Below, piece by piece: positions 32,972-44,526 of a stretch of DNA of 62,500 bases. The notes below the pieces were generated by a model that had not been told where the DNA came from, ran no database searches, and was given only the letters and a program-made list of their open reading frames with translations. This DNA is from Paenibacillus protaetiae (GTDB lineage: Bacteria > Bacillota > Bacilli > Paenibacillales > Paenibacillaceae), in NCBI RefSeq assembly GCF_004135365.1, contig NZ_CP035492.1:3682501-3745000 (forward strand), given 5' to 3'. A program made the translations under genes and the position numbers. How positions within the stretch are numbered: position 1 is the stretch's first letter; the number at the start of each line of letters is the position of its first letter.

Positions 32972-33391
32972 ATGCCAACAATTAACCAACTCGTTCGTAA
33001 AGGACGTCAAGCAAAAGTGGTAAAGTCGAAATCTCCAGCCCTGCAAAGAGGTTTTAACGCTCTGAAACGGGAAGCTACGGATATTAGCGCTCCACAAAAA
33101 CGTGGTGTCTGCACTCGTGTAGGTACTATGACTCCTAAGAAACCGAACTCCGCACTTCGTAAATATGCGCGTGTACGTTTGACGAACCGCATCGAGGTGA
33201 CAGCTTACATTCCAGGTATCGGTCACAACTTGCAAGAGCACAGCGTTGTACTGATCCGCGGGGGCCGCGTAAAAGACCTTCCGGGTGTACGTTACCACAT
33301 CGTTCGTGGTGCGCTTGATACTGCAGGTGTGAACAACCGTATGCAATCTCGTTCGAAATACGGCACGAAACGTCCTAAAGCTAAAAAATAA
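32972..33391 (+). CDS. rpsL: Ribosomal protein S12
   Basis: S12 sits at the decoding centre. The 139-residue protein begins [23 protein letters not shown] around residues 54-64 contains the streptomycin-site lysine (K56), and [10 protein letters not shown] near 96-105 the second one, both in the sensitive form. GAAGGGGG precedes the ATG at 32972. The 163-nt spacer before it has a weak hairpin (ACACC/GGTGT region) and T-rich tail but no gene. Confidence 0.98.
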   Translation: MPTINQLVRKGRQAKVVKSKSPALQRGFNALKREATDISAPQKRGVCTRVGTMTPKKPNSALRKYARVRLTNRIEVTAYIPGIGHNLQEHSVVLIRGGRVKDLPGVRYHIVRGALDTAGVNNRMQSRSKYGTKRPKAKK

Positions 33392-33445
33392 TATCCGCAT
33401 AATATATGCAGATTATCCGATTACTAAAGAAAGGGGGACTTTATC

Positions 33446-33916
33446 ATGCCACGCAAAGGTCCTGTAACAAAACGCGATGTGCTGCCGGATCCGGTTTACA
33501 ACAGCAAACTGGTAACGCGCCTCATCAACCGCATCATGCTTGACGGCAAACGCGGTGTTGCACAAACGATTCTGTATGATGCATTCAAGCTGGTTCAAGA
33601 GCGCACGGGTAAAGATCCGATGGAAGTTTATGAAGCTGCTTTGAAAAACATCATGCCAGTACTTGAGGTTAAAGCTCGCCGTGTCGGCGGTGCCAACTAC
33701 CAAGTACCGATCGAAGTTAAACCAGAACGCCGTACGTCGCTTGGTCTCCGTTGGCTCGTGAACTACTCGCGCAACCGCGGTGAGAAAACGATGGAAGAAC
33801 GTTTGGCTGCTGAGATCATCGATGCATCCAACAACACTGGCGCTTCTGTTAAGAAACGTGAAGATACGCACAAAATGGCGGAAGCAAACAAAGCATTCGC
33901 TCACTACCGTTGGTAG
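33446..33916 (+). CDS. rpsG: Ribosomal protein S7
   Basis: S7 nucleates assembly of the 30S head and lies near the E site. The 156-residue protein begins [19 protein letters not shown] and has the basic beta-hairpin region [27 protein letters not shown] lies upstream. It follows rpsL by 54 nt and precedes fusA by 23 nt in the classic str order. Confidence 0.98.
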   Translation: MPRKGPVTKRDVLPDPVYNSKLVTRLINRIMLDGKRGVAQTILYDAFKLVQERTGKDPMEVYEAALKNIMPVLEVKARRVGGANYQVPIEVKPERRTSLGLRWLVNYSRNRGEKTMEERLAAEIIDASNNTGASVKKREDTHKMAEANKAFAHYRW

Positions 33917-33939
33917 GATAACGAAGGGAGACTATATTC

Positions 33940-36012
33940 ATGGCAAGAGAGTTCTCCTTGAAAAATACGCGTAATATCGGGATTATGGCGCATATTGACG
34001 CTGGTAAAACCACAACGACTGAACGGATCTTGTTCTATACGGGCCGTACCCACAAAATCGGCGAAGTGCATGAAGGCGCTGCGACGATGGACTGGATGGA
34101 ACAAGAACAAGAGCGCGGCATCACGATTACGTCTGCCGCAACGACCGCTCAGTGGAAGGGTCACCGCATTAATATCATTGACACCCCGGGACACGTTGAC
34201 TTCACAGTAGAAGTTGAACGCTCCCTGCGCGTATTGGACGGGGCCGTTGGGGTTTTCAGTGCAAAAGAAGGCGTTGAGCCGCAGTCCGAGACTGTATGGC
34301 GTCAAGCTGACCGTTACGGCGTACCTCGTATCGCTTACATCAACAAAATGGACATTATCGGCGCGGACTTCCTGAATGTTGTTAAAGACATGCGTGAACG
34401 TCTGCAAGCCAATGCGGTAGCTATCCAGCTTCCAATTGGTGCTGAAAGTGACTTTGTTGGCGTAGTCGACATTGTTGAGCGCGTAGCGTACAAATACAAA
34501 GACGACCTCGGCAAAGAGCCTGAGCAAGTCGAAATTCCTGCTGAGCTTGTAGACCAAGTCGAAGAGCTCCGTATGGAACTGGTTGAGAAAGTAGCAGAAC
34601 TCGACGAAGAGCTGATGATGAAGTACCTGGAAGGCGAAGAAATTTCGATTCCGGAACTGAAAGCAGCACTCCGCAAAGGCGTTTGCGAAGTTAAAATCTT
34701 CCCGGTTATCGCTGGTTCCTCGTACCGCAACAAAGGCGTTCAAATGATGCTTGACGCGGTTGTTGACTACCTGCCATCCCCGCTTGACGTACCAGCTATT
34801 AAAGGTACGCTCGAAGACGGCGAAGAGTCGGTACGCCATTCTTCCGATGAAGAGCCGTTCGCGGCTTTGGCGTTCAAGATCATGACTGACCCTTATGTTG
34901 GTAAATTGACGTTCTTCCGTGTATACTCGGGTATCCTGAAATCCGGTTCCTATGTTCTGAACTCGACGAAGAACAAACGTGAACGTATCGGACGGATTCT
35001 CCAAATGCACGCGAACAGCCGTCAAGAAATCACGGAAGTTTACGCGGGTGACATCGCTGCTGCGGTTGGTCTGAAAGACACGATCACAGGCGACACGCTT
35101 TGCGACGAAAAGAATGTTATCATTCTTGAATCGATGAACTTCCCTGAACCGGTTATCGAAGTTGCTATCGAGCCTAAAACGAAAGCTGACCAAGATAAAC
35201 TCGGTATCGCGATTTCCAAGCTTGCTGAAGAAGATCCAACCTTCCGCGCTTACACCGACGAAGAAACGAACCAAACGATCATCGCAGGTATGGGTGAGCT
35301 TCACCTTGAAATCCTCGTTGACCGTATGCTTCGCGAATTTAAGGTTGAGACGAATGTTGGTCAACCTCAGGTTGCTTATCGCGAAACGTTCCGTCAAGCA
35401 GCAAAAGTTGAAGGTAAATTCGTTCGTCAGTCCGGCGGTAAAGGTCAATACGGCCATTGCTGGGTTGAGTTTACTCCACTGGAGCCAGGCGAAGGCTTTA
35501 TCTTCGAAAACAAAGTCGTTGGTGGCGCAATTCCTCGTGAATTCATCGCTCCTATCCAAGCGGGTATTGAAGAGTCGATGAAAAACGGCGTAATTGCCGG
35601 CTTCCCAATGGTTGATATTAAAGCTACCGTATTCGACGGTTCGTACCATGACGTCGACTCTTCGGAAATGGCGTTTAAAATCGCTGGTTCCATGGCGCTG
35701 AAAGCAGCGAAGGAGAAATGTGCTCCTGTACTGCTTGAGCCAATCATGAAGGTCGAAGTTACCGTTCCTGAAGAATACATGGGCGACGTAATGGGTATGC
35801 TGAACTCCCGTCGCGGTCGCATCGAAGGTATGGATACGCGTTCCGGCGCACAAATTATCCGTGCTAAGGTGCCTCTTGCAGAGATGTTCGGTTACTCGAC
35901 TACGCTTCGTTCCGGTACGCAAGGCCGTGGCGTATTCTCCATGGAGCTTTCGCACTATGAAGAAGTACCACGTTCGATTTCCGAAGCGATCATCGCTAAG
36001 AAAAGCTCTTAA
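33940..36012 (+). CDS. fusA: EF-G, translation elongation factor G
   Basis: EF-G catalyses GTP-driven translocation and, with RRF, ribosome recycling. The 690-residue protein has G1 AHIDAGKTT near 17-25, the switch segment [12 protein letters not shown]3 DTPGHVDFT near 81, and G4 NKMD near 137, followed by domains II-V including [13 protein letters not shown] and the [11 protein letters not shown] loop of domain V. GAAGGGAG precedes the ATG. No second EF-G copy is visible in the window. Confidence 0.98.
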   Translation: MAREFSLKNTRNIGIMAHIDAGKTTTTERILFYTGRTHKIGEVHEGAATMDWMEQEQERGITITSAATTAQWKGHRINIIDTPGHVDFTVEVERSLRVLDGAVGVFSAKEGVEPQSETVWRQADRYGVPRIAYINKMDIIGADFLNVVKDMRERLQANAVAIQLPIGAESDFVGVVDIVERVAYKYKDDLGKEPEQVEIPAELVDQVEELRMELVEKVAELDEELMMKYLEGEEISIPELKAALRKGVCEVKIFPVIAGSSYRNKGVQMMLDAVVDYLPSPLDVPAIKGTLEDGEESVRHSSDEEPFAALAFKIMTDPYVGKLTFFRVYSGILKSGSYVLNSTKNKRERIGRILQMHANSRQEITEVYAGDIAAAVGLKDTITGDTLCDEKNVIILESMNFPEPVIEVAIEPKTKADQDKLGIAISKLAEEDPTFRAYTDEETNQTIIAGMGELHLEILVDRMLREFKVETNVGQPQVAYRETFRQAAKVEGKFVRQSGGKGQYGHCWVEFTPLEPGEGFIFENKVVGGAIPREFIAPIQAGIEESMKNGVIAGFPMVDIKATVFDGSYHDVDSSEMAFKIAGSMALKAAKEKCAPVLLEPIMKVEVTVPEEYMGDVMGMLNSRRGRIEGMDTRSGAQIIRAKVPLAEMFGYSTTLRSGTQGRGVFSMELSHYEEVPRSISEAIIAKKSS

Positions 36013-36035
36013 TAGCAGCTTTTAAGGTTGCGCTT

Positions 36036-36070
36036 GGCCGGCAATATTGCTTGAAGCGTTAGTGCCGGCC
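36036..36070 (+). repeat. 8-bp hairpin between fusA and tuf
   Basis: GGCCGGCA (36036-36043) pairs exactly with TGCCGGCC (36063-36070) around a 19-nt loop. No T run follows, so it is more likely an mRNA processing or stability element than a terminator. Confidence 0.6.
36047..36063 (+). repeat. 17-nt repeat, copy 2
   Basis: TTGCTTGAAGCGTTAGT, identical to 9581-9597, forms nearly the whole loop of the fusA-tuf hairpin. Confidence 0.6.
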
Positions 36071-36111
36071 TACACATATAACTTTATGTATATTGAGGAG
36101 GATTAAGTTCA

Positions 36112-37302
36112 ATGGCAAAGGCTAAATTTGAACGTACAAAACCACACGTTAACATTGGTACGATCGGTCACGTCGACCATGGTAAAACAACTTTGACAGC
36201 AGCAATCACGACTGTTCTGTCCAAAAAATACGGCGGTGCGGCAATCGCATTCGACCAAATCGACAAAGCTCCAGAAGAGCGCGAACGCGGTATCACGATC
36301 TCGACTGCACACGTTGAGTACGAGACTCCTAACCGTCACTACGCACACGTTGACTGCCCAGGACACGCCGACTATGTTAAAAACATGATCACGGGTGCTG
36401 CACAAATGGACGGCGCTATCCTCGTCGTATCCGCTGCAGACGGTCCTATGCCGCAAACTCGCGAGCACATCCTGCTCTCGAAACAAGTAGGCGTACCTTA
36501 CATCGTTGTATTCCTGAACAAATGCGACATGGTTGAAGACGAAGAGCTTCTTGAACTGGTTGAAATGGAAGTTCGCGACCTTCTGTCCGAGTATGAGTTC
36601 CCAGGCGACGACACTCCAATTATCCGTGGCGCTGCTCGTGAAGCTCTGCAAAACCCAGACGGTCCTTGGGCTGACAAAATCGTTGAGCTGTTCGAACAAA
36701 TCGACACTTACATCCCAACTCCAGAACGCGACACAGCTAAGCCTTTCCTTATGCCAGTCGAAGACGTGTTCACGATCACTGGTCGTGGTACCGTTGCAAC
36801 TGGTCGTATCGAGCGCGGCGTAGTTAAAGTTGGCGACGAGATCGAAATTATCGGTCTGAACGAAGAATCCCGCAAATCCGTTGTTACGGGCGTTGAAATG
36901 TTCCGTAAACTGATGGACAGCGCTCAAGCTGGCGACAACATCGGCGCACTGCTTCGTGGTGTTGATCGTAAAGAAATCGAACGCGGCCAAGTACTTGCTA
37001 AACCAGGTTCCGTTAAACCGCACACGAACTTCACGGCTCAAATCTACGTTCTGACGAAAGAAGAAGGCGGCCGTCATAAGCCTTTCTTCACGGGCTACCG
37101 TCCACAGTTCTACTTCCGTACAACTGACGTTACGGGCATCATCAACCTGCCAGAAGGTACTGAAATGGTTATGCCTGGCGACAACATCACGGTTACAGTT
37201 GAACTGATCGCTCCAATCGCGGTTGAAGAAGGTACTCGCTTCTCCATCCGTGAAGGCGGCCGTACTGTAGGCGCTGGCGCTGTAGCAACAATTCAAAAAT
37301 AA
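36112..37302 (+). CDS. tuf: EF-Tu, translation elongation factor Tu
   Basis: EF-Tu delivers aminoacyl-tRNA to the ribosome. The 396-residue protein has G1 GHVDHGKTT near 19-27, [10 protein letters not shown]3 DCPGHADY near 81 and NKCDM near 136, then domains II and III ending [22 protein letters not shown] lies upstream. It is the last gene of the str operon and is closed by a strong terminator. Codon use is strongly biased, as expected for one of the most abundant proteins. Confidence 0.99.
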   Translation: MAKAKFERTKPHVNIGTIGHVDHGKTTLTAAITTVLSKKYGGAAIAFDQIDKAPEERERGITISTAHVEYETPNRHYAHVDCPGHADYVKNMITGAAQMDGAILVVSAADGPMPQTREHILLSKQVGVPYIVVFLNKCDMVEDEELLELVEMEVRDLLSEYEFPGDDTPIIRGAAREALQNPDGPWADKIVELFEQIDTYIPTPERDTAKPFLMPVEDVFTITGRGTVATGRIERGVVKVGDEIEIIGLNEESRKSVVTGVEMFRKLMDSAQAGDNIGALLRGVDRKEIERGQVLAKPGSVKPHTNFTAQIYVLTKEEGGRHKPFFTGYRPQFYFRTTDVTGIINLPEGTEMVMPGDNITVTVELIAPIAVEEGTRFSIREGGRTVGAGAVATIQK

Positions 37303-37334
37303 TTCCGCGCGGCAATAGCCGCAAAGGAATTGCG

Positions 37335-37369
37335 AGCTATCCCGGCTTCGGTCGGGATAGCTTTTTTTT
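37335..37369 (+). terminator. Terminator after tuf
   Basis: A 12-bp stem AGCTATCCCGGC/GTCGGGATAGCT is capped by a C(TTCG)G tetraloop, which is exceptionally stable in RNA, and followed by eight T. It cleanly separates the str operon from the S10 operon. Confidence 0.97.
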
Positions 37370-37835
37370 GTTAAAGCTGAAGAGGACAGCGATGGGTTAA
37401 GTGTATGTATAATGAAGGATTGAAACCGATGATTGGATGAAACAGGTATTTATGTGCAGACGCCGCTTAGCGTTTTAAGAGCGGCTGTGTAAACAGCACG
37501 ATGACGAGGGATGTTACTGCTCGAAGCGGATCTTATCCGTTTAGCGAATGGTTTTAGTTTTAACTGCTGCTTAATCGGTTATTCGGGACAGCTGCTGGCA
37601 TATTATCGCTCCTGCAGCCGCATGATCAGCTTTGAGGCAATCGGGAAAATAAAGTTACATTATAATAGAAGAAACCGTGCGGAACCGGCCAAAAGACAGC
37701 ATTATTGCTACATAAAGGGATAGCAAGAAGCACCACTATACCTGCGGCTTATTGTGTATTAAGATATATACCTGTGGGCGTAAAACGCCGATCGAACGGT
37801 AAATGTTTTGAAACGATGCAAGGCTAAACTTTATG
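37370..37835. other. Non-coding gap between the str and S10 operons
   Basis: No supported gene is present in this 466-nt stretch. A 70-codon open frame (37511-37723) lacks a ribosome site and any recognisable family. An isolated TATAAT at 37661-37666 has no -35 at proper spacing. A small GGCGT-AAA-ACGCC hairpin lies near 37777. Confidence 0.6.
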
Positions 37836-37864
37836 TTGCATTTGCCTAGCTATTTCGGTATAAT
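37836..37864 (+). promoter_or_regulatory. Promoter of the S10-spc-alpha operon
   Basis: TTGCAT (37836-37841) and a perfect TATAAT (37859-37864) are 17 bp apart. No other strong promoter or terminator is evident before the rplQ terminator, so it may serve the whole 15-kb run. Confidence 0.82.
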
Positions 37865-37883
37865 ATTGACTGTTGGTCTGTGA

Positions 37884-38309
<426 letters not shown>

Positions 38310-38348
38310 TAAGCATATCTGATTTTAGAAGGGAAATGAGGTGTCAAC

Positions 38349-38972
38349 ATGAAAGGTATCTTAGGTAAAAAACTTGGTATGACTCAAGTGTTTACTGCTG
38401 AAGGTAATGTCGTTCCAGTAACGGTTATCGAAGCTGGTCCTTGTGTCGTAATCCAAAAGAAAGACCAAGAAAACGATGGCTATGAAGCTGTTCAGCTTGG
38501 TTTCGCTGATAAGAAAGAGAAAAACGCAATTAAGCCTGAAATTGGCCATGCCAAAAAGGCTAACACTGCTCCTAAGCGCTACGTTCGTGAAATTCGCGGT
38601 ATTAACTTGGGCGAATATGAAGTTGGCCAAGAAGTGAAGGCTGACCTGTTTGCAGAGGGCGAATTCGTTGACGTAACGGGTATTTCGAAAGGTAAAGGCT
38701 TTGCCGGCGTTATCAAACGTTGGGGACAAAGCACTGGCCCTATGAGCCACGGTTCCCGCTACCACCGCGGTCCAGGTTCGATGGGTTCGATTCAAGCGAA
38801 CCGCGTACCTAAAGGCAAACACCTTCCAGGTCACATGGGTCATGAAACAGTTACGATCCAAAAACTCGAAATCGTTAAAGTTGACGCAGAACGCAACGTG
38901 CTTCTCGTTAAAGGTTCGATTCCAGGACCGAAAAACGGTTTTGTTAAAATCAAACAAACGGTTAAGAACTAA
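38349..38972 (+). CDS. rplC: Ribosomal protein L3
   Basis: L3 is an early assembly protein whose extension reaches the peptidyl-transferase centre. The 207-residue protein begins [15 protein letters not shown] and contains the conserved [13 protein letters not shown] near 118-130 and [14 protein letters not shown] near 137. GGGAAATGAGGTG is upstream. It lies 39 nt after rpsJ. Confidence 0.98.
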   Translation: MKGILGKKLGMTQVFTAEGNVVPVTVIEAGPCVVIQKKDQENDGYEAVQLGFADKKEKNAIKPEIGHAKKANTAPKRYVREIRGINLGEYEVGQEVKADLFAEGEFVDVTGISKGKGFAGVIKRWGQSTGPMSHGSRYHRGPGSMGSIQANRVPKGKHLPGHMGHETVTIQKLEIVKVDAERNVLLVKGSIPGPKNGFVKIKQTVKN

Positions 38973-39000
38973 TTGCTCATAAAGAAAGGAGGAACAACAA

Positions 39001-39624
39001 ATGCCTAAAGTTACTGTATATAACGTGAGCGGATCGCAAGTTGGCGAGCTGGAACTGGCTGACAACGTGTTCGGTATTGAACCCAATGCTCATGTTTTGC
39101 ACAGCGCTGTAGTATTGCAGCAAGCTTCCCAACGTCAAGGAACGCACAAAGTTAAAGGACGCTCCGAAGTACGCGGCGGCGGCCGTAAACCTTGGAAACA
39201 AAAAGGTACGGGTCGCGCTCGTCAAGGTAGCATTCGTTCGCCACAATGGGTAGGCGGCGGTACGGTATTCGGACCGACTCCACGCTCTTACGGCTTCAAA
39301 CTTCCACGGAAGGTTCGTCGTCTGGCGATTAAATCCGCGCTTTCGTCCAAGGTGATCAACAACGAAATTATCGTTCTGGATCAACTGGCGCTGGCTCAGC
39401 CGAAAACGAAAGAATTTGCAGCAATTTTGAATAACCTCAAAGTTGAACGCAAAGCACTTGTTGTAACGGCTAACTATGAAGATAATGTAGCTCTTTCGGC
39501 TCGCAACATCCCAGGTGTTAAATTCGTTGCTGCTAACGGCATTAATGTTCTGGATGTATTGGTTCACGATAAGCTCATCATCACGAAAGATGCAGTAGAG
39601 AAAGTACAGGAGGTGCTTGCGTAA
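39001..39624 (+). CDS. rplD: Ribosomal protein L4
   Basis: L4 lines the exit tunnel with its long loop, seen here as the basic stretch [18 protein letters not shown] near residues 70-87. The 207-residue protein ends VEKVQEVLA; its stop overlaps the rplW start by one base. L4 autoregulates the S10 operon in E. coli, but that mechanism is not established in Firmicutes. AAAGGAGG precedes the start. Confidence 0.98.
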   Translation: MPKVTVYNVSGSQVGELELADNVFGIEPNAHVLHSAVVLQQASQRQGTHKVKGRSEVRGGGRKPWKQKGTGRARQGSIRSPQWVGGGTVFGPTPRSYGFKLPRKVRRLAIKSALSSKVINNEIIVLDQLALAQPKTKEFAAILNNLKVERKALVVTANYEDNVALSARNIPGVKFVAANGINVLDVLVHDKLIITKDAVEKVQEVLA

Positions 39625-39914
39625 TGAAAAATCCTCGCGATATTATCAAGCGCCCGGTTATTACGGAACGCACGAGCGATTACATGGCGAACAAACGTTA
39701 TGTTTTCGAAGTCGATCTTCGCGCTAGTAAAACCGAAATTAAAGCAGCTGTAGAAGAAATTTTCAAAGTGAAAGTAACGGGCGTTAACACGATGCGCGTT
39801 CCTGGCAAATTGAAACGCTATGGCCGCTACAGCGGATATACTTCCGAATGGAAAAAAGCAATCGTTCAATTGAGCGAAGACAGCAAAGAACTCGAGTTCT
39901 TTGAATCGGTATAA
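39624..39914 (+). CDS. rplW: Ribosomal protein L23
   Basis: L23 lies at the tunnel exit and docks trigger factor and SRP. The 96-residue protein has [19 protein letters not shown] at its start and a conserved beta-hairpin [17 protein letters not shown]. It overlaps rplD by one nucleotide and uses AGGAGGTGC inside rplD as ribosome site. Confidence 0.98.
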   Translation: MKNPRDIIKRPVITERTSDYMANKRYVFEVDLRASKTEIKAAVEEIFKVKVTGVNTMRVPGKLKRYGRYSGYTSEWKKAIVQLSEDSKELEFFESV

Positions 39915-39931
39915 AGAAGGAGGGAATCGAA

Positions 39932-40762
39932 GTGCCAATTAAGAAGTACAAACCGACATCTCCGGCCCGCCGTGCCATGTCCGTATCGACTTTTGAAGAG
40001 ATTACGACAAGCACGCCGGAGAAATCGTTGCTTGCCCCTCTTTATAATAAAGCGGGCCGCAACAACCAAGGTAAAATTACGGTTCGTCACCAAGGCGGCG
40101 GACACAAACGTAAATACCGCATTATCGACTTCAAACGTACGAAAGACGGCATCCCTGGTAAAGTGGCTACGATCGAATACGATCCAAACCGCACATCCAA
40201 CATTGCTTTGATTCATTACGTTGATGGTGAGAAAGCTTACATCATCGCGCCTAAAGGCCTGAAAGTCGGAGATCAAATCATGTCCGGCGCTGAAGCCGAC
40301 ATTAAAATTGGTAACGCACTTCCGCTGGTTAACATCCCGGTTGGTACCGTTATCCACAACATTGAGCTGAAACCAGGCAAAGGCGGACAATTGGTTCGTG
40401 CTGCTGGTACAGAAGCTCAATTGCTTGGTAAAGAAGAAGGCTACGCAATCGTACGTCTGACTTCTGGCGAAACTCGTCGCATTCTGAACACTTGCCGTGC
40501 AACGATCGGTTCTGTGGGCAACGAAGACCACGAACTCGTTAAAATCGGTAAAGCTGGTCGCTCTCGCTGGCTCGGCAAACGTCCTGAAGTTCGCGGCGTA
40601 GTTATGAACCCTAACGATCACCCACACGGTGGTGGTGAAGGCCGTGCTCCAATCGGACGCAAGTCGCCTATGTCTCCTTGGGGCAAACCAACCCTTGGTT
40701 ACAAAACTCGCAAAAAGAAAAAAGCATCGAGCCAATACATTATTCGTCGTCGCACGAAATAA
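39932..40762 (+). CDS. rplB: Ribosomal protein L2
   Basis: L2 is a core 50S protein essential for subunit joining and peptidyl transfer. The 276-residue protein has [14 protein letters not shown] at the N terminus, the [22 protein letters not shown] segment (given in part), and the C-terminal [14 protein letters not shown] with the conserved histidine. The start is GTG at 39932 after AAGGAGGG. It follows rplW by 17 nt. Confidence 0.98.
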   Translation: MPIKKYKPTSPARRAMSVSTFEEITTSTPEKSLLAPLYNKAGRNNQGKITVRHQGGGHKRKYRIIDFKRTKDGIPGKVATIEYDPNRTSNIALIHYVDGEKAYIIAPKGLKVGDQIMSGAEADIKIGNALPLVNIPVGTVIHNIELKPGKGGQLVRAAGTEAQLLGKEEGYAIVRLTSGETRRILNTCRATIGSVGNEDHELVKIGKAGRSRWLGKRPEVRGVVMNPNDHPHGGGEGRAPIGRKSPMSPWGKPTLGYKTRKKKKASSQYIIRRRTK

Positions 40763-40829
40763 TAGCTGCTTGATCAAAGCCGCGTGATCTTACCGGCTCG
40801 CGCGAGCTTTATTGAAGGGAGGACAACAA

Positions 40830-41108
40830 ATGGGTCGCAGTTTGAAGAAAGGTCCGTTTATCGACGGTTACCTGCTGAAAAAAGTCGAGGATATGAACGA
40901 GTCCAGTAAAAAAGCTGTTATTAAGACTTGGTCCCGCCGTTCGACCATTTTCCCGCAATTCGTCGGCCACACTTTTGGCGTATACGATGGTCGCAAGCAC
41001 GTTCCAGTTTATGTTACGGAAGACATGGTTGGACACAAGCTTGGTGAGTTCGCACCAACTCGTACGTACAAAGGCCATGACGACGACAAAAAAACGGGCA
41101 GACGTTAA
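40830..41108 (+). CDS. rpsS: Ribosomal protein S19
   Basis: S19 is in the 30S head and forms bridges to the 50S. The 92-residue protein begins [15 protein letters not shown] and contains [20 protein letters not shown]. The ATG at 40830 follows GAAGGGAGG. The preceding 67-nt spacer holds a 12-bp palindrome GCTCGCGCGAGC at 40796-40807. Confidence 0.98.
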   Translation: MGRSLKKGPFIDGYLLKKVEDMNESSKKAVIKTWSRRSTIFPQFVGHTFGVYDGRKHVPVYVTEDMVGHKLGEFAPTRTYKGHDDDKKTGRR

Positions 41109-41150
41109 TTTGCCCTTTAATACCTTTATGTTATGAGAGGAGGTTCATCC

Positions 41151-41486
41151 ATGCCAGAAGCTAAAGCGCATGCTAACCATGTCCGCATTGCTCCTCGTAA
41201 AGCACAGCTCGTTGTGGATCTTATCCGCGGCAAGCAAGTGGGCGAAGCGATTGCAATTTTGCGCCATACGCCGAAAGCTGCTTCTCCAATCGTTGAAAAG
41301 CTGCTTAACTCGGCGATCGCTAATGCTGAGCATAACTACCAACTGGACGTGAACAAGTTGGTTGTATCGCAAGTATTCGTGAACCAAGGTCCTACGATGA
41401 AACGTTTCCGTCCCCGTGCTATGGGACGCGCAAGCCGTATCAATAAAAGAACCAGCCACATCACTTTGGTGGTATCTGAAAAATAA
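41151..41486 (+). CDS. rplV: Ribosomal protein L22
   Basis: L22 lines the nascent-peptide tunnel opposite L4. The 111-residue protein has [19 protein letters not shown] near its start and the tunnel hairpin [20 protein letters not shown] near 80-99, without visible changes of the macrolide-resistance kind. The ATG at 41151 follows GAGAGGAGG. Confidence 0.98.
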   Translation: MPEAKAHANHVRIAPRKAQLVVDLIRGKQVGEAIAILRHTPKAASPIVEKLLNSAIANAEHNYQLDVNKLVVSQVFVNQGPTMKRFRPRAMGRASRINKRTSHITLVVSEK

Positions 41487-41499
41487 GGAGGGATAACGT

Positions 41500-42162
41500 G
41501 TGGGTCAAAAGGTAAATCCGGTCGGTCTCCGCATCGGGATCATCCGTGACTGGGAATCGAAATGGTACGCAGGCAAAGATTTCGGCGATCTTCTTTTGGA
41601 AGACGTTAAAATCCGTGAGTACCTGAAAAACAAGCTGAAAGACGCTGCTGTATCTCGCATTGAAATCGAGCGTGCAGCTAACCGCGTTAACGTAACGATT
41701 AACACAGGCAAACCTGGTATGGTAATCGGTAAAGGCGGTTCTGAAGTGGAAAACCTTCGTACGGAACTTGGTAAAATCACGAAGGGCAAAAAAGTCCACA
41801 TCAACATCGCTGAAATCAAACAACTCGATCTGGACGCTATTCTCGTAGCTGAAAGCATCGCACAACAACTTGAGCGCCGCGTATCTTTCCGTCGTGCTCT
41901 GAAACAAGCTATTCAACGTACTATCCGCGCAGGTGCTAAAGGGATTAAGACTTCGGTAAGCGGTCGTCTCGGCGGTGCTGAAATCGCGCGTACGGAAGGA
42001 TACAGCGAAGGTACAGTTCCACTTCATACGCTGCGTGCAGACATTGACTACGGAACTGCTGAAGCTCATACTACTTATGGCCGTATCGGCGTAAAAGTAT
42101 GGATTTATCGCGGTGAAATCCTTCCAACTAAGAAGAAAGCTCCACAGGAAGGAGGCAACTAA
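41500..42162 (+). CDS. rpsC: Ribosomal protein S3
   Basis: S3 lies at the mRNA entry of the 30S subunit and has helicase-like activity there. The 220-residue protein begins [18 protein letters not shown] and has the KH-domain [15 protein letters not shown] near 70-84. The start is GTG at 41500 after AAGGAGGG; a GTG two bases earlier is out of frame. It ends 2 nt before rplP. Confidence 0.98.
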   Translation: MGQKVNPVGLRIGIIRDWESKWYAGKDFGDLLLEDVKIREYLKNKLKDAAVSRIEIERAANRVNVTINTGKPGMVIGKGGSEVENLRTELGKITKGKKVHINIAEIKQLDLDAILVAESIAQQLERRVSFRRALKQAIQRTIRAGAKGIKTSVSGRLGGAEIARTEGYSEGTVPLHTLRADIDYGTAEAHTTYGRIGVKVWIYRGEILPTKKKAPQEGGN

Positions 42163-42164
42163 TC

Positions 42165-42599
42165 ATGTTGGTGCCTAAACGTGTCAAACACCGCAAACAA
42201 CAACGCGGTCATATGAGAGGTCGCGCTAAAGGTGGTACCGAAGTAGCTTTCGGCGAATACGGTCTTCAAGCGCTTGAACCGGCATGGATCACAAACCGTC
42301 AGATCGAGTCCGCTCGTATCGCGATGACCCGTTACATTAAACGTGGCGGTAAAGTTTGGATCAAAATTTTCCCTGACAAACCGATTACTCAAAAGCCTCT
42401 TGAGGTTCGTATGGGTAGCGGTAAAGGTAACGTAGAGAAATGGGTTGCTGTTGTTAAACCAGGCAAAGTTCTGTTTGAACTGGCTGGCGTATCCGAAGAG
42501 ATCGCTCGTGAGGCTATGCGTCTTGCATCCCATAAACTGCCTATCAAAACGAAGTTCGTGAAACGCGAAGAAGTGGGTGGTGAAGCAAATGAAAGCTAG
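42165..42599 (+). CDS. rplP: Ribosomal protein L16
   Basis: L16 sits near the A site and is important for tRNA positioning. The 144-residue protein begins [20 protein letters not shown] and has [20 protein letters not shown] and the conserved [13 protein letters not shown] near 81. AAGGAGGC lies within the rpsC end. It overlaps rpmC by 11 nt. Confidence 0.98.
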   Translation: MLVPKRVKHRKQQRGHMRGRAKGGTEVAFGEYGLQALEPAWITNRQIESARIAMTRYIKRGGKVWIKIFPDKPITQKPLEVRMGSGKGNVEKWVAVVKPGKVLFELAGVSEEIAREAMRLASHKLPIKTKFVKREEVGGEANES

Positions 42600-42789
42600 T
42601 GAATTTCGCAACCTAACCTCTGCTGAGATTGAGCAAAAAGTCGCTGGTTTTAAAGAAGAGCTTTTCAACCTGCGTTTCCAACTGGCTACAGGCCAATTGG
42701 ATAACCCAACCCGGATTCGTGACGTGCGGAAGGAAATAGCTCGTGCTAAGACCGTTCTGCGTGAAAGAGAACTCGGAATCAGCAGCTAA
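42589..42789 (+). CDS. rpmC: Ribosomal protein L29
   Basis: L29 is a small helical hairpin at the tunnel exit next to L23. The 66-residue protein begins [17 protein letters not shown] and contains the signature [20 protein letters not shown]. The ATG at 42589 is the family start and overlaps rplP; its ribosome site is GGTGGTGAAG. Confidence 0.97.
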   Translation: MKASEFRNLTSAEIEQKVAGFKEELFNLRFQLATGQLDNPTRIRDVRKEIARAKTVLRERELGISS

Positions 42790-42842
42790 GCAGATGATCC
42801 TGTCTTTGATTGGTTCATAGGCCTTCAGGAAGGAGGAAGAAG

Positions 42843-43106
42843 ATGAGCGAACGCAACGCACGTAAAGTCCAAATCGGCAAAGTCGTTAGCGATAAAATGG
42901 ATAAAACAATCGTGGTAGCTGTAGAAACCTACAAAAAACATGATTTGTACCATAAACGCATCAAATACACGAAGAAATTCAAAGCTCATGACGAAAACAA
43001 CCAAGCTAAAATCGGCGATGTTGTTAAAATCATGGAAACTCGTCCGCTTTCCAAAGACAAACGCTTTAGACTCGTAGAAATCGTGGAGTCTGCGATTGTT
43101 CTTTAA
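42843..43106 (+). CDS. rpsQ: Ribosomal protein S17
   Basis: S17 is a primary 16S-binding OB-fold protein. The 87-residue protein has [22 protein letters not shown] near the start and [21 protein letters not shown] near the end (each quoted in part of a longer conserved run). The ATG at 42843 follows AGGAAGGAGG; the longer upstream frame is not supported. Confidence 0.98.
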   Translation: MSERNARKVQIGKVVSDKMDKTIVVAVETYKKHDLYHKRIKYTKKFKAHDENNQAKIGDVVKIMETRPLSKDKRFRLVEIVESAIVL

Positions 43107-43151
43107 GAAGCGTCAGGAATGTAAAGCTCGATCTGAAAGGAGGACATTCAG

Positions 43152-43520
43152 ATGATTCAACCATTTACACGTTTGGCTGTTGCTGACAACTCCGGCGCTA
43201 AAGAACTGATGTGCATTCGCGTGCTTGGCGGTACTGGACGTCGTGTTGGTCACATCGGCGACTTGATCGTATGCTCCGTCAAACAAGCAACACCAGGCGG
43301 CGTTGTCAAAAAAGGTGACGTTGTTAAAGCGGTAATCGTTCGTACGAAACGTTCGGTTCGTCGTAAAGACGGTTCCTACATCGCATTCGACGAGAATGCA
43401 GCTGTAGTTGTGAAAGAAGACAAGAGCCCTCGCGGCACTCGTATCTTTGGACCAGTAGCCCGTGAGCTTCGCGATAAAGACTTCATGAAGATCGTATCGC
43501 TTGCACCGGAAGTTATCTAA
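43152..43520 (+). CDS. rplN: Ribosomal protein L14
   Basis: L14 forms an intersubunit bridge and binds assembly factor RsfS. The 122-residue protein begins [20 protein letters not shown] and contains [31 protein letters not shown] is upstream. Length and ends match the family exactly. Confidence 0.98.
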   Translation: MIQPFTRLAVADNSGAKELMCIRVLGGTGRRVGHIGDLIVCSVKQATPGGVVKKGDVVKAVIVRTKRSVRRKDGSYIAFDENAAVVVKEDKSPRGTRIFGPVARELRDKDFMKIVSLAPEVI

Positions 43521-43572
43521 TACCTTCCCCAACAGGAGAGGGCCTGAAGCTATATAGCAGGAGGTGTAACAA

Positions 43573-43926
43573 ATGCCAAAGCTGAAAAAAGTGCTTGAAT
43601 CCCATAACCATAAACTGCACGTCAAAAAAGACGACACAGTTATCGTTATTTCCGGCAAAGATAAAGGTAAAAAAGGTCGCGTAATTGAATCGTACCCACG
43701 TGAAAATCGCGTCCTGGTCGAAGGTGTTAACATGGTGAAGAAGCATACGCGTCCTTCGCAGGTTAATCCGCAAGGCGGAATCATTGAGCAAGAAGCTCCG
43801 ATTCATGCTTCCAACGTGATGCACATCGATCCGAAGAGCGGCCAAGTAACCCGTATCGGTTACAAAGTGCTCGATAACGGCAAAAAAGTCCGGTACGCTA
43901 AACGTTCCGGCGAAGTAATCGACTAA
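43573..43926 (+). CDS. rplX: Ribosomal protein L24
   Basis: L24 starts assembly of the 50S subunit. The 117-residue protein has an N-terminal KOW motif ([18 protein letters not shown]) and the conserved [21 protein letters not shown] precedes the ATG. It is about 12 residues longer at the N terminus than Bacillus L24, with a lysine-rich stretch ([13 protein letters not shown]), so an internal start is conceivable, but the ribosome site favours 43573. Confidence 0.97.
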   Translation: MPKLKKVLESHNHKLHVKKDDTVIVISGKDKGKKGRVIESYPRENRVLVEGVNMVKKHTRPSQVNPQGGIIEQEAPIHASNVMHIDPKSGQVTRIGYKVLDNGKKVRYAKRSGEVID

Positions 43927-43956
43927 ACGATACGTTAGAAAGGAGGACTATCGAAC

Positions 43957-44499
43957 ATGGCAGCAAGATTGAAAGATCGTTACCTTAATGAAATTACTCC
44001 TGCTCTGATGCAGAAGTTTAACTATACGACAGTCATGCAAGTGCCGAAGATTGAAAAAGTGGTTATCAACATGGGCGTAGGCGAAGCAGTCGCTAACTCC
44101 AAAGTGCTTGATGTCGCTGTAGAAGATCTTCGTCTCATTTCCGGTCAAAAACCGGTCGTAACACGTGCGAAGAAGTCTATTGCAGGCTTCAAACTCCGCG
44201 AAAACATGCCAATCGGGGTTAAAGTAACACTGCGCGGTGAGCGTATGTACTACTTCCTTGACAAGCTGTTTAACGTCTCGCTTCCTCGCGTTCGCGACTT
44301 CCGCGGCGTATCGACGAAAGCATTTGACGGCCGCGGTAACTACACGCTTGGCTTGAAAGAGCAATTGATCTTCCCGGAGATCGAATACGACAAGGTTGAT
44401 AAAGTACGCGGCATGGACGTCGTTATCGTCACGACGGCAAAAACGGACGAAGAGTCCCGTGAACTGCTGACCCAACTGGGCATGCCGTTTGCGAAGTAA
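43957..44499 (+). CDS. rplE: Ribosomal protein L5
   Basis: L5 carries 5S rRNA into the central protuberance. The 180-residue protein has [17 protein letters not shown] at its start, [10 protein letters not shown] near 40, and [18 protein letters not shown] near 130. GAAAGGAGG is upstream. It follows rplX by 30 nt. Confidence 0.98.
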   Translation: MAARLKDRYLNEITPALMQKFNYTTVMQVPKIEKVVINMGVGEAVANSKVLDVAVEDLRLISGQKPVVTRAKKSIAGFKLRENMPIGVKVTLRGERMYYFLDKLFNVSLPRVRDFRGVSTKAFDGRGNYTLGLKEQLIFPEIEYDKVDKVRGMDVVIVTTAKTDEESRELLTQLGMPFAK

Positions 44500-44526
44500 T
44501 CCACTTACAGGGAGGTGTAATACCCA

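Noticed and set aside
33904-37296. Antisense frames over fusA (683 codons) and tuf (395 codons)
   Set aside because: Same codon-bias effect; no promoter or ribosome site on the minus strand.
37511-37723. 70-codon frame in the tuf-rpsJ gap
   Set aside because: No Shine-Dalgarno, cysteine-rich random composition and no recognised similarity.
40796-40807. 12-bp palindrome GCTCGCGCGAGC before rpsS
   Set aside because: Too tight to form an RNA hairpin with a usable loop and isolated; likely chance in G/C-rich spacer.
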